Assembly (NCBI GenBank): GCA_965248805.1
Contig: CBDFKJ010000006.1
Location: 1 to 64,000 of the forward strand
Source: CBDFKJ01 sp965248805
GTDB lineage: Bacteria; Pseudomonadota; Alphaproteobacteria; UBA6615
Length of the DNA: 64,000 nucleotides
Reading direction: 5' to 3'
The notes under the pieces were generated by a model. It was not told the DNA's origin and searched no databases. It saw only the letters and a program-made list of their open reading frames with translations. This document shows positions 17,245 through 26,164 of the stretch, one piece after another. Each line of letters begins with the position of its first letter. Position 1 is the stretch's first letter. A program made the position numbers and the translations under genes.

Positions 17245-17624
17245 TGGCGGCCTGGCCGGACTACGCGCGGATCGCGGCCGACGGCTACGGCGCCGGCCAG
17301 GACGGCGATATTGCGCGCACGCCGTTCGCGGACGGCTTGGTGCGCCAGGAGAAGCGATTCACCGCGGCGCTCAGCGTGCGCCTCATCACCGCCTATCTGG
17401 CCGACGACGATGCATATGTGCGCTTTCGCACCTGGGCCACCGAGGACGCCCACCGCTGGTTCGCCTGGGCCGACCCCGAGGACGGTCTGGCACGCGAGGT
17501 GCGGGTACGCGGCGGTGCCGGCGGCATTCAGTATCGTGCCCGCGTCCGCGGCGGACGGCGGAGCTGGGAGCTGACTTGCGAACTGGAGGGCTACATGAGC
17601 CGAACCATAGAGACGGGAGTCTGA
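17244..17624 (+). CDS. Phage minor tail protein (unrecognised family)
   Basis: 126 residues, MAAWPDYARIAADGYG onward, with a conserved-looking AALSVRLITAYLADDDAYVR and an RGGRRSWELTCELEGY end. It overlaps the tape measure stop. By position, between tape measure and tail tip genes, it is a minor tail or distal-tail component. I see no motif that fixes its exact role. Confidence 0.6.
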   Translation: MAAWPDYARIAADGYGAGQDGDIARTPFADGLVRQEKRFTAALSVRLITAYLADDDAYVRFRTWATEDAHRWFAWADPEDGLAREVRVRGGAGGIQYRARVRGGRRSWELTCELEGYMSRTIETGV

Positions 17625-17626
17625 TC

Positions 17627-18004
17627 ATGGGACTGAAGACCGAAGGCGAGAAACTGTGTTTCCAGGGCGGGCTGTTGTCGGCCACGGTGTACGTGGCCTT
17701 GCACACCGCCGACCCGACGGCCGCCAACGAACTCAGCGGCAACAACTATGCCCGCGTGGCCGTGCTCGCCGCGGATTGGACCATCGATGCGGGAAGCGGG
17801 AGAGCCTCGAACACGAACGATATCCGGTTCCCCACGCGCACGGCTACCTGGGGCAAGCCGACGCATGTCGGCCTGTGGGACGCCGCCACGGGCGGCGACT
17901 TGCTGCTGTCCCTCGCCCTCGATGAGGCCGTGCCGGCGCCTTCACCTTCGATCGACGTGACCTTCGACGCCGGCAAGCTCATCTTCAATTTGAAGACCAA
18001 CTAA
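17627..18004 (+). CDS. Small phage tail-fibre-like protein
   Basis: 125 residues. The pattern LLSATVYVALHTADPTAANE, NNYARVAVLAADW, and a beta-rich C-terminal half (THVGLWDAATGGDLLLSLAL) resembles short tail-fibre or tail-surface proteins common in alphaproteobacterial siphophages, where a compact beta-domain is built around a YVALHT-like strand. ATG 17627 follows the previous stop by two bases. Function is inferred from composition and position. Confidence 0.55.
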   Translation: MGLKTEGEKLCFQGGLLSATVYVALHTADPTAANELSGNNYARVAVLAADWTIDAGSGRASNTNDIRFPTRTATWGKPTHVGLWDAATGGDLLLSLALDEAVPAPSPSIDVTFDAGKLIFNLKTN

Positions 18005-18010
18005 CCGCGG

Positions 18011-18880
18011 ATGCCGGTCCGCCGCCTGCGTCTCGCCGCTACCTTCAAAGGCGGCCGGCTCAGAGGCCGCGCCCCGCTTCGGCTGCGGCGGCGCCTGCCT
18101 CTCGCCGCCACCTTCACCGGCGCGGCGCTGACCGGCAGCGCCCCGCTGCGGCTGGTCCTGCCTCTCGCCGCCACCTTCACCGGCGCGGCGCTGACCGGCA
18201 GCGCCCGGCTTCGGCTGCGGCGCCGCCTACGTCTCGCCGCTACCTTCAAAGGAGGTCGGCTCAGAGGCAGCGCCCCGCTGCGGTTGCGACTGCGTCTGGC
18301 AGCTACCTTCACCGGAGCGGCGCTGACCGGCAGTGCCCCGCTGCGGCTGCGACTGCGTCTGGCAGCTACCTTCACCGGCGCGGCGCTGACCGGTAGCGCC
18401 CTGGTGCGGCTGCTCCTGAAGTACCGTTACGACCGCGCCTTGCGCGCCAGCTCGCCGCTGGACCGGGTGCTCACCGCGCTGGAGATCCGCCATCCCGCGA
18501 GCGTCGAGCCGGTGCGTGTGGTCAACGACGCCGACGATCACACCATCGAGGGCGAACGCTACGTGGGCTTGCGCTTCGGCGCCCGGTTCGCCGACGACGT
18601 CGAGGGTCGGGTGCCGCGAGCCGAGCTGGTGATCGACAATATCGGCCGCGAACTCACGCAATGGATCGAGGCGGCCCAGGGCGGCGTCGGCGCCACCGTG
18701 CGCATCATGCAGGTGCTGGCCGATAAGCCGACGACGCCCGAATGGGAGATGACCACGGACATCGCCCATATCCGTCTCGACCAGGAACGGGTCGTCGCCC
18801 GGCTCGGCTTCGACCCGCTGCTCGGCCGTGCCGCCGTGACGCTGCGCCACGATCCGCAGACCAGCCCAGGGCTGTTCTGA
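18011..18880 (+). CDS. DUF1833 tail protein with an N-terminal six-unit repeat domain
   Basis: 289 residues in two parts. Residues about 139-289 (KYRYDRALRASSPLDRVLTA, YVGLRFGARFADDVEGRVP, ELVIDNIGRELTQWIE) are a DUF1833 domain, typical of lambda-like minor tail proteins beside NlpC/P60 genes. Residues about 6-137 are six near-identical units of 21-23 residues built on LxLAATFxGxxLxGSAxLRL. Such a domain is not usual for DUF1833 and probably arose by in-frame tandem duplication. The stop TGA overlaps the next ATG. Confidence 0.75.
   Translation: MPVRRLRLAATFKGGRLRGRAPLRLRRRLPLAATFTGAALTGSAPLRLVLPLAATFTGAALTGSARLRLRRRLRLAATFKGGRLRGSAPLRLRLRLAATFTGAALTGSAPLRLRLRLAATFTGAALTGSALVRLLLKYRYDRALRASSPLDRVLTALEIRHPASVEPVRVVNDADDHTIEGERYVGLRFGARFADDVEGRVPRAELVIDNIGRELTQWIEAAQGGVGATVRIMQVLADKPTTPEWEMTTDIAHIRLDQERVVARLGFDPLLGRAAVTLRHDPQTSPGLF
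18026..18421 (+). repeat. In-frame coding tandem repeat, six units of 63-69 bp
   Basis: Units 1 and 4 carry the variant FKGGRLRG; units 2, 3, 5 and 6 carry FTGAALTG. The array is therefore two copies of a three-unit block, implying at least two rounds of duplication. Every unit is a multiple of three bases, keeping the frame. The regular alternation of hydrophobic and small residues suggests a beta-solenoid or beta-hairpin stack. Confidence 0.8.
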
Positions 18881-19269
18881 TGCACTGGGCCGAAGCCTAC
18901 GTCGGCCGTGCTTACGTCGAGGACCGCTTCGACTGCGCGCACCTGGTGGCCGAGGTGCTGCGCGAGCGGTTTGGGCGTGACATCGCGCTGCCGTCCCATG
19001 CCACGGGTGTCCGCGGCCGCGACGCCCAGATCGCCGCGCTCAAGGGCACGTTCGCCGCTGAGACCGTCACGCCCATAGAGGGCGACGCGGTTCTGATGCG
19101 CGCCGCCGGCCGCCGCCGCGGCCTCGGCCACCACATCGGCATCTGGTGCGATATCGCCGGCACACCGCACGTGCTGCACTGCCTCAAAGGCATCGGCGCC
19201 TGCCTGCACCCGCTGCGGGCACTCGGCCGCCACGGCCTCGAAACGACAGGGGTGTACCGGTGGCTCTGA
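18880..19269 (+). CDS. NlpC/P60-family tail peptidoglycan hydrolase
   Basis: 129 residues starting MHWAEAYVGRAYVEDRFDCA. The catalytic cysteine is in RFDCAHLVAEV and the histidine in LGHHIGIWCDIAG, the NlpC/P60 pair. In lambda-like tails this protein (gpK-like) sits near the tail tip and opens the cell wall during DNA entry. The start ATG overlaps the DUF1833 stop (TGATG). A longer in-frame upstream extension lies inside the previous gene and is rejected. Confidence 0.82.
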   Translation: MHWAEAYVGRAYVEDRFDCAHLVAEVLRERFGRDIALPSHATGVRGRDAQIAALKGTFAAETVTPIEGDAVLMRAAGRRRGLGHHIGIWCDIAGTPHVLHCLKGIGACLHPLRALGRHGLETTGVYRWL

Positions 19270-22200
19270 GCGCCGGCGCGCGCCGAGGCGTTGCGCCTGA
19301 TCCGGGTTTCGTTGCGGCGGGGCAAAGCCCCGTTGCACGACCGGTGCATCGGCCCTGCACGGCGCTTGCACGGCACGGCGGGATCACCGCCGATCTGTGG
19401 CCGCACCCGCTGACCGCCGAGCGCCGCGAGACCCGTATTCGCGCGCTCGCGCCCGGCGCCACGCTGGCTGATCTGATCGCCGCCGAATGGCCCGCGGGCG
19501 ACATTGCCGCGGCCGTCAACGGCCGGCCGGTGCCGCGCGAGGCCTGGCGCGCCACGGTGCTTGCCGAAGGTGACATCGTTACGCTCCGCGCCGCCATGCA
19601 CGACGGCGATGATTCCGATCCCCTGCGCACGATGCTCCAGCTCGCCATCGTGGTGGCCTCGATCGCGCTCCCCCATCTGGCGCCGGCGGGCTGGGGGCTT
19701 TTGACCGCGGCCGGCGGACTCAGCGTCCAGGGTGCGCTCGTCAGCGGCGCCATCAGCCTCGTCGGCGGTCTGATCGTCAATGCTCTCGTTCCGCCGCGCC
19801 TGCCCAGGGCGCCCGACGCCGGCACCGCCGCGGCGGCGGCCGAGCCGGTCTACTCGCTCGCCGGCGGCGCCAACCGGGCGCGCCTCTACGGTCCGCTGCT
19901 CCTGGTGCTCGGCACCCACCGCGTCTTTCCCGACTTGGGCGCCGCCGAATACACCGAGTTCGCCGGCGACGACCAGTACCTGCTCCAGATCTTCCACTTC
20001 GGCCTCGGCGCGCTCGACATCGGCGGGCGCAAGATCGGCGACACGCCGCTCGGCAGCTTCGATGAAGTGGAGACCGAGTTCGGCGATGCGCAGGGACGGG
20101 TGACGCTGGTCGCCGGCAACGTCGACAGCGAAGCCGGCGCCGCGCTCGACGACACCGGCTGGGTCGAGCGCACAACGGCCGCCGGTACCAAGCGGATCGG
20201 CATCGACTTCGCCGGGACGCTGTTCCGGGTCTCCGATCAGGGCGGCGCTACGCGCCACACCGTCACCGTCGAGATCGAGTACTGGCCGCAAGGCAACGAG
20301 AGCCTGAAGACAAGCCACACCGTCACCCTGTCGAACGGCGACACCACGCCCTACCGCAAGACGCTCGTCTACGGTCATGCCGCGGCCGGCACCTGGACCG
20401 TGCGCGTGCGCCGCACGACCGCGCCCTCGTCCTCCGACCGCATCCACGACGCCATCACCTGGACGGCGCTCAGATCCTACCAGCCCGACACCGGCGACTA
20501 TGCCGGCCAGACCCGGCTGGCGCTGAAGATCCGCGCCTCGGGCCAGCTCTCAGGCCGCCTCGATCGGCTGTCGGCGACGGTCGGGCAGAAGATCCCGGTC
20601 TGGGACGGAACCCAATGGAGCGCGCCGCAGGTCTCCGGCAATCCCGCCTGGCTGTTCCGCTGGTATGCCCGCGGCATCCATATCGCAGGCAAGCCGGTCG
20701 CCGGCGCCGGTCTCGCCGAAACCCGCATCGACGACGAGACCATCAAGGCCTGGGGCGCCTGGTGCGACGCGCAGGGACTGCGCTGCGACTACGTCATCGA
20801 CCGCCGGACCACCCATGCCGAGGTGCTGACGCTGATCGCCCAGTGCGGGCGCGCCAATCCGAGTTGGCAGAGCGGCCGCCTCGGCGTGGTGTGGGATGAG
20901 GCGGACAAGCCCGCGACCGCCCTGATCACGCCCGGCAACATCGTCGCCGGGAGCTTCGAGATCGACTACGCCGGCGGCCAGACGGCCGGCGAGATCGCCT
21001 GCCGCTACATCGACCCCGATCTCGATTGGCAATACAACACCGTGCGCCGGGCGGTCCCCCGAGCCGCGCCCGGTGGCCATACCGCGACCCTGACGCTGGC
21101 CGGCGTCACCTCGCGCAGCCAGGCCGCGGCCGAATGCAACCTCCAGGCCGCGCGCCAGCTCTACCACCGCCGCCGTCTCAAGTGGGAGATGGGCGCCGAG
21201 GGCCTGGCCGTCGCCCGCGGCGATGTCGTTCACCTGACCGACGCCCTGATCGACGGCGGCGTCGCCGGGCGGCTCACGGGCGGCACTGCAGACCGCCTCC
21301 GGCTCAACCGGCCCGTCACCCTCTCCGGCGCCGACGACTACCTGCTATTGCGCCTGCCCGACGGCACACTCCACAATACCGCCGTCAACCATCCGGACGG
21401 CGGCGCCGGCGAGACCGATACCCTGGTGCTCGCCGAACCGTTGACGGACGCGCCCGATACCCTCGGCGCCCTCGGCGCCAGCCCGCTCGATACGCTGTGG
21501 CGGTTCTACCCCGGCGACGCGCCGCCGGCTCGGGTGCGCATCGTCGCCATGGAGCCCACCGCCGAGGGTCGCGTGCGCATCGAGGCCATCGACGAGGTCG
21601 AGGCCTATTACCGCGCCGCCACGAGCGATCTGACGGTGCCGTTGCCGATGGTCGGGCGCCGCCCGCCCCGGGTGCTGCACATCGCGCTCTCCGAGACCCT
21701 GATCCGCATCGGCAACGGCTTTGCCGTCGAGATCGCCGCTGCGCTCACCGTCGCCGGCGACTGGCGCGGCGGCATCGTCCGCGCAGCGCTCGACGGCGGC
21801 CCATTGCGGACAGAGGACAGGCTGATCGACGGCGCCGCCGAAGCCTCGTGGCGCGTGCCGCCGTCGGGCAGGCTCACGATCACCGTCATTCCCGGCACCG
21901 AGGCAGCGCCCGCCGGCGCGCCGTTCACCGTCGATTACACTATCCGCGGCAAGCTGGCGCCGCCGGGCAATGTCGCCGACTTCCTGGTCGATGCCCTGGG
22001 CGACGGCACACGGCGCTTCCGCTGGACCCCGCCGGCCGATCCCGATCTCGCCGGCTACCGCATCCGCTACGCCGAGGCGGTCGTCGGCGCCGCGGCGCCC
22101 GCCTGGGACGCCATGACGCCGCTGCATAACGGGTTGCTCACCTCGTCGCCCCACGAGACCGTCGATCCCGGCGCCGGCCGCTGGACCTTCGCCATCCGCG

Positions 22201-22812
22201 CCGAGGACACCTCGGGCCTGCTCTCGGCCGCGGCCGCCGTCATCATCGCCGAGCTGCCCGATCCCCGCCTCGGCGACGCCTTCCTGTGGGAATGCCCTTC
22301 CGCCCGCGGCTGGCCCGGCACCATCGAGAGCGCCGTGCGCTCCGACGACGGCCGGGACGCGCTGGAGGGCGCCGGCGCCTACACCTGGGCCGACCTCACC
22401 ACCTGGGACGCCTGGACCTCGTGGGCGCTTGGCGACGGCGACGACGGCGCCACCGCCATGACCTACACCACCGAGGCCATCGACATCGGCGCCGAGGTGC
22501 CGTTCTCGATCGCCTGGGAGGCCGAGACGGCCGGAACCGTGACGCTGCAGTACCGCACCGCCGACACCGCTTCCGGGCTGGCCACCGCCACCTGGCAGGA
22601 TAACGCGACGGCCATGCTCATGACCGCGCGCCACCTGCAGCTGCGCTGGCAACTGACCGGCGACGGCGCAACCATGCTTAGCCTCGACCACCTCTGCTAC
22701 ACCCTGCTCGGCACCGCCGCCGAGCAGAAGTTCCTCGACGCCGACACCAGCGACTGGGGCGGTTCGGCGAGCGGCGGGCGCGAGGTGCCGACCACGCTCG
22801 CGCGCGTCACCT
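19260..22812 (+). pseudogene. TipJ/host-specificity J-like tail tip protein, C-terminus removed by IS5
   Basis: About 1180 residues. The GTG at 19260, overlapping the NlpC stop, is the likely start. A short N-terminal domain with a membrane-like hairpin (MLQLAIVVASIALPHLAPAG) precedes the J-type tail-tip domain (YSLAGGANRARLYGPLLLVL, RWYARGIHIAGKPVAG, LRCDYVIDRRTTHAEVL) and a fibronectin III-like segment (RFRWTPPADPDLAGYRI). The reading enters IS5 copy 2 at 22813 and would end 20 codons inside it, so the receptor-binding C-terminus is gone. It determines host range in intact phages. Confidence 0.82.
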
Positions 22813-24102
22813 GGAGACCTCCAACAACCGGGGGATTTGACGAAGATTTTGGTGTGCTGTCCGACTTTCGCTGAGATCGGCGGTGTTGACGTCCGCAACC
22901 ATCCGCCGTTTCGTTCTCGGCGGAGGGTTTTGGCGCTATTCAGGCGGACTCATACCATGGCGGCCCTGCGCTCATGGAAGATCAGACGCTGGAAATTGTA
23001 AGCCAGGTTGGCGAGGCCGATCTTGGCCTCCGCCCGCTTGAGCCCGATGGTACGGATGAAAAGGCCCATGCGATCCTTCTGCTGGGCGAAGACGTGCTCC
23101 ACATGCGCACGGACCGCTGACTTGCGGGCATTGGCCTGGGCGGTCGCCTTGGGCATGGCCCGGCCCGGCGGCTTCTTGCGGTGGATGTGGGAGACCCGAC
23201 CCTTGCCGGCCAGCCACGCCTCGTTGGCCTTCGAGCGATAGGCGCTGTCAGCCCACACGCCGGCGGCCAGATTGTCGCCGGTGACGAGCTGACGCAACAT
23301 CTTGCCGTCATGGCGGGCGGCATCGGTCACAGCCGAGCTGCGGATGAAGCCGTAGGCCCGATCGATGACGACATGATTCTTGTAGCCGAACACCGGGATC
23401 GCGATGTCGGGCATGCGCCGTTGCGACCCGGCGGGGTTCTTGCGCCGCCCGGTCTTCACCGTCCACCGCGCATCCGTGTCCTTCTGCGCCGCCTTGGCTG
23501 GCTGATCGGGCCAGACCTCGGACGCGCTCTTGCCCGCCTTGATCGCCCGCTTCTCGTCATCGCTGTGGCGCTGCTTGGGCGCCGATACCAACGTCGCATC
23601 GACGATCTGCCCGCCCATCGCCAGATAGCCGCACCGGCGCAATTCGCCATCGAAGGCGGCAAACAGCTTATCCATCGCCCCGGCCCGGACCAGACGCTCG
23701 CGAAAGGTCCATATGGTGTTGCGGTCCGGCGTCGGCGCTCCGAGATCGAAGCCTAGGAAGCGAAGCCAGCTCAAGCGATCGCGGATCAGAAACTCCATCC
23801 GCTCGTCACTCACCGTGTGCCGCGCGGCCAGGATCAGAACCTTGAGCATCGCCACCGCATCGTAGGCCGGGCGGCCACCTTTCGATCCGTCCGAATAGCC
23901 CAGCGCAGCCTCAAGCGGCGCGCGGAAAATCTTGAAGTCGACGACCTTTGCCAGCACCTCCAACGGATCACCCGTCGCCGAAAGCTTTCGAAGATGATCC
24001 GGTAAGCCGAACAGACCAGCCTGCCTCATCAATACCTCCTCAAACCGAACCGCCGTAGAGAATCACAACGAGGCAAAATTCACGAGGTAAATGGAGGCGT
24101 CC
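22813..24102 (-). mobile_element. IS5-family insertion sequence, copy 2
   Basis: 1290 bp, ends GGAGACCT and AGGCGTCC, almost identical to copy 3 (34408-35697). Both flanks show ACCT (22809-22812 and 24103-24106), but the left neighbour is the phage tail gene and the right neighbour is the inside of an IS1595 element. It therefore marks a recombination point, or an insertion at the edge of an earlier rearrangement. Confidence 0.9.
22950..24032 (-). CDS. IS5-family transposase (copy 2)
   Basis: 360 residues, starting MMRQAGLFGLPDHLRK, with the catalytic residues in GGQIVDATLV, GVWADSAYRS and RAHVEHVFAQQKDRM. The frame is intact and the protein is the same as that of copy 3. The near-identity of copies 2 and 3 implies recent transposition, so this transposase, or its twin, was active recently. 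Confidence 0.9.
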   Translation of the reverse strand: MMRQAGLFGLPDHLRKLSATGDPLEVLAKVVDFKIFRAPLEAALGYSDGSKGGRPAYDAVAMLKVLILAARHTVSDERMEFLIRDRLSWLRFLGFDLGAPTPDRNTIWTFRERLVRAGAMDKLFAAFDGELRRCGYLAMGGQIVDATLVSAPKQRHSDDEKRAIKAGKSASEVWPDQPAKAAQKDTDARWTVKTGRRKNPAGSQRRMPDIAIPVFGYKNHVVIDRAYGFIRSSAVTDAARHDGKMLRQLVTGDNLAAGVWADSAYRSKANEAWLAGKGRVSHIHRKKPPGRAMPKATAQANARKSAVRAHVEHVFAQQKDRMGLFIRTIGLKRAEAKIGLANLAYNFQRLIFHERRAAMV

Positions 24103-24333
24103 ACCTGAAGAATTGGCTCAGTGGCATCCACCATGGCGTGAGCGCAAAGCATCTACAAGCCTACCTCAATGAGTTCACGTTCCGCTTCAACAGGCGGTTT
24201 TACCCGTTCAACGCCTTCCGCTCATTGCTCGGAATCGCAGGAGAGGCCGAGGCTCCAACCTACGCCGAGCTATATTCCGGCGAGTGGAAGCATCCTACAT
24301 GTAGTGGGTGTACGAATTAACCGGATAGGCACG
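24103..24333 (+). mobile_element. IS1595 fragment (transposase C-terminus and one terminus)
   Basis: Matches the end of the complete element at 6651-7752: it encodes LKNWLSGIHHGVSAKHLQAY through GEWKHPTCSGCTN and ends GGATAGGCACG at 24333. The remaining 870 bp are absent, and the fragment begins exactly at the IS5 copy 2 boundary. Non-functional. Confidence 0.88.
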
Positions 24334-24395
24334 GTTCAAAGGAGAGCAGCGATTGACGACCTGAACATTCCCGAATTGACCTGAAGGAGGGTGTC

Positions 24396-24539
24396 ATGCC
24401 GCCAAGGGACATGGAAAATGTACCGAATTCCAATGTTGGAGAAGTCGTACAGTCTTTCGTGGACGAGGGCTACACCAACATCTCCTGCACAAGGATAGGC
24501 GACAACGATTGGACTGTGTCCGCACGCGTTGATAACTAA
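24396..24539 (+). CDS. Small hypothetical protein (47 aa)
   Basis: ATG 24396 follows a strong Shine-Dalgarno sequence, AAGGAGG, five bases upstream. The product, MPPRDMENVPNSNVGEVVQS then FVDEGYTNISCTRIGDNDWT, is soluble and mildly acidic with a predicted helix and two strands. I do not recognise a family. The base composition is lower in GC than the neighbouring prophage. It lies between an IS1595 fragment and a truncated gene, so it may be a cargo or orphan gene. Confidence 0.5.
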   Translation: MPPRDMENVPNSNVGEVVQSFVDEGYTNISCTRIGDNDWTVSARVDN

Positions 24540-24549
24540 GGCGTTATGC

Positions 24550-25485
24550 TCATGCAAACACCTGGCCGAAGCGGTTGGCGATGAAGGTATCGTAGTCGGC
24601 GTCTTCCTGGCGCACGAACCCCGATGTGGGCAAACGGCCTTCGCGCAGCAGATCGACCATGGCGCACAGACCGGCCGCGGTCGTGACCTGAATGGCGCTG
24701 CAGGTTTGGCCATGGATCGTCTGGCTGTAGATCTTGCGCGCCAGGCTTTCCTGCGTAAGCAGTCCCTCGCGCCAGCCGGTGACGGTGGTGAACACCAGGG
24801 CCACGTCCTGGGCGGTAATCGGAACCGCCGCTTCGAGCACTTCCTTGAACAGTTCGCGCCGGTCGCCCAGCCGCAATCCACGCGTCAGAAAACGCGCCAG
24901 ATCGCGGTGACCCGGATAGCGCACGGTTTTGTAGTTCAGGCTTTCGACCATGCCGTCGAGCGTTTCGCAAAGCGTGCCGAGCCCGCCTGAGGTGTTGAAG
25001 CATTCATAGGTGATGCCGTCTAGACTGAAGGTCTCGATCCCGTCGAGCGCCAGCACCTGCTCGCGCCTTCCGGCATCGATGATCTCGCACGGATTGCAGT
25101 ACTCGTTGATCAGCCCGTCGGTGGACCACGTCAGGTTGTACATCAGGTCGTTGGTCGGAAACTGCGGCAGGGCGCCGACACGCATGTGCACCGCGCGCAG
25201 GCGCTCGAAGCTCTTGGTCAGGTGATTGGCGGCGATCTGGATGAAGCCGGGCGCCAGTCCGCAATGGGGCACGAAGGCGGTGTCGGCCCCATCGGCGATG
25301 GCGCGGATGCCGGCACTGGTCGTGACATCCTCGGTCAGATCGAAATAGTGCGTGCCGCTGGCGCGGGCGGCGCGCGCCACCGCGGTGTTGTGGAAATAGG
25401 GCAGGGCGCTGACCACCATGTCGGCGTCAGCCATGGCATTCGCCAAAATGGCCTCGTCACCGATGTCGAGGGTCGCGCGCGCCAC
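24550..25485 (-). pseudogene. Saccharopine dehydrogenase-like reductase, 5'-truncated
   Basis: 311 residues from GTG 25485. The sequence from DADMVVSALPYFHNTAVARA through THYFDLTEDV, VPHCGLAPGFIQIAANHL and the C-terminal alpha/beta domain (FNTSGGLGTLCETLDGMV, VKYPGH-like segment) matches the saccharopine dehydrogenase / carboxynorspermidine synthase superfamily. The first 60-70 residues with the GxGxxG dinucleotide-binding loop are absent, and an in-frame TGA stands 12 bases upstream of the GTG. Without the Rossmann nucleotide-binding loop it is probably non-functional. No IS borders the break. Confidence 0.7.
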
Positions 25486-25661
25486 ATCGCTGCGTGCTCA
25501 CACTGGAGCCGAGGCGGTCAAGTGTCGTGCAATCCGGGTCTCGTACACTCTCATTTCTGGCATCCGCCCGAATAATTGTGACAATCTGGCACGCTCAACC
25601 ATCGCTTTAAGCGACAAAAAACTCCCTTCGCGATTTCACCCATAACTTCAATATGTTGCAG

Positions 25662-25704
25662 AAATCACAACAGGGGCGGTCGCAACAAGAAGCTGTTGTG
25701 ATTT
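25662..25704. promoter_or_regulatory. Perfect 12-bp inverted repeat, possible operator
   Basis: Arms AAATCACAACAG (25662-25673) and CTGTTGTGATTT (25693-25704) are separated by 19 bases and followed by another partial copy of the motif (ACAACAACAG). It could be a binding site for a dimeric regulator or a hairpin. No adjacent regulator gene is present. Confidence 0.5.
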
Positions 25705-25822
25705 TACAACAACAGGCGCAAATTAGCCTCAGTCGCGAAAATTGAGGCTTGCACAATTCGTCAAATTCAAGCAAAAAAACGGGTCGCTCAGGATGGGCGA
25801 GTCGTTTCCTCCCTAACCTTGG

Positions 25823-25857
25823 GCCGCGCCACCACGATGGTGCGGCTTCTTTTTTTG
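25823..25857 (+). terminator. Rho-independent terminator-like hairpin
   Basis: A stem formed by GCCGCGCCACCA and TGGTGCGGC around a CGA loop, with one bulge, is followed by TTCTTTTTTTG. It would end plus-strand transcripts, yet no plus-strand gene stands immediately upstream, so it may be left over from a deleted gene. Confidence 0.6.
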
Positions 25858-26164
25858 TTCCAAGGCCGGGCGGACTTCTAGCAATTTCCACGTTTGATAT
25901 CAATCAAATTGTGGCAGCGATCGATTGCCTGAGAGGCGTCTCAGGTCCCTCCGGCAGGCTTACCTCAAACCGAGCCGCGCTCCGCTGGTGCCGGTGCACG
26001 AGCCGAACCTGGAACCGTCAAGGCGACGCCGGCTCGTGGGCATGTTTTAGCCGCATAGATCGTTTGAAAATATCGTCTTAGGGGCGCTTCTTAGATCTGA
26101 AGACAAAGTGGGACAAAGCGCTCGCCAGCTGCGATTAGGCAGGCTTGATCGGGAGCGTTCCGTT

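Larger units (their letters stand above)
25486..26164. other. 679-bp non-coding region with AT-rich core
   Basis: No convincing gene is seen. The centre (about 25550-25800) is much more AT-rich than its surroundings and contains a 12-bp inverted repeat (listed separately), several ACAACA motifs and a short run of A. A terminator-like hairpin lies at 25823-25857. The stretch may be the former promoter region of the truncated reductase gene. Confidence 0.5.

Noticed and set aside
18026..18421. Possible CRISPR array
   Set aside because: Repeats are directly adjacent without unique spacers and are in frame within a coding region.
18912..22898. Long minus-strand frames (511 and 517 residues) over the tail tip gene
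   Set aside because: Low-complexity Ala/Arg/Gly shadows of the TipJ-like gene with no ribosome-binding site or motif.
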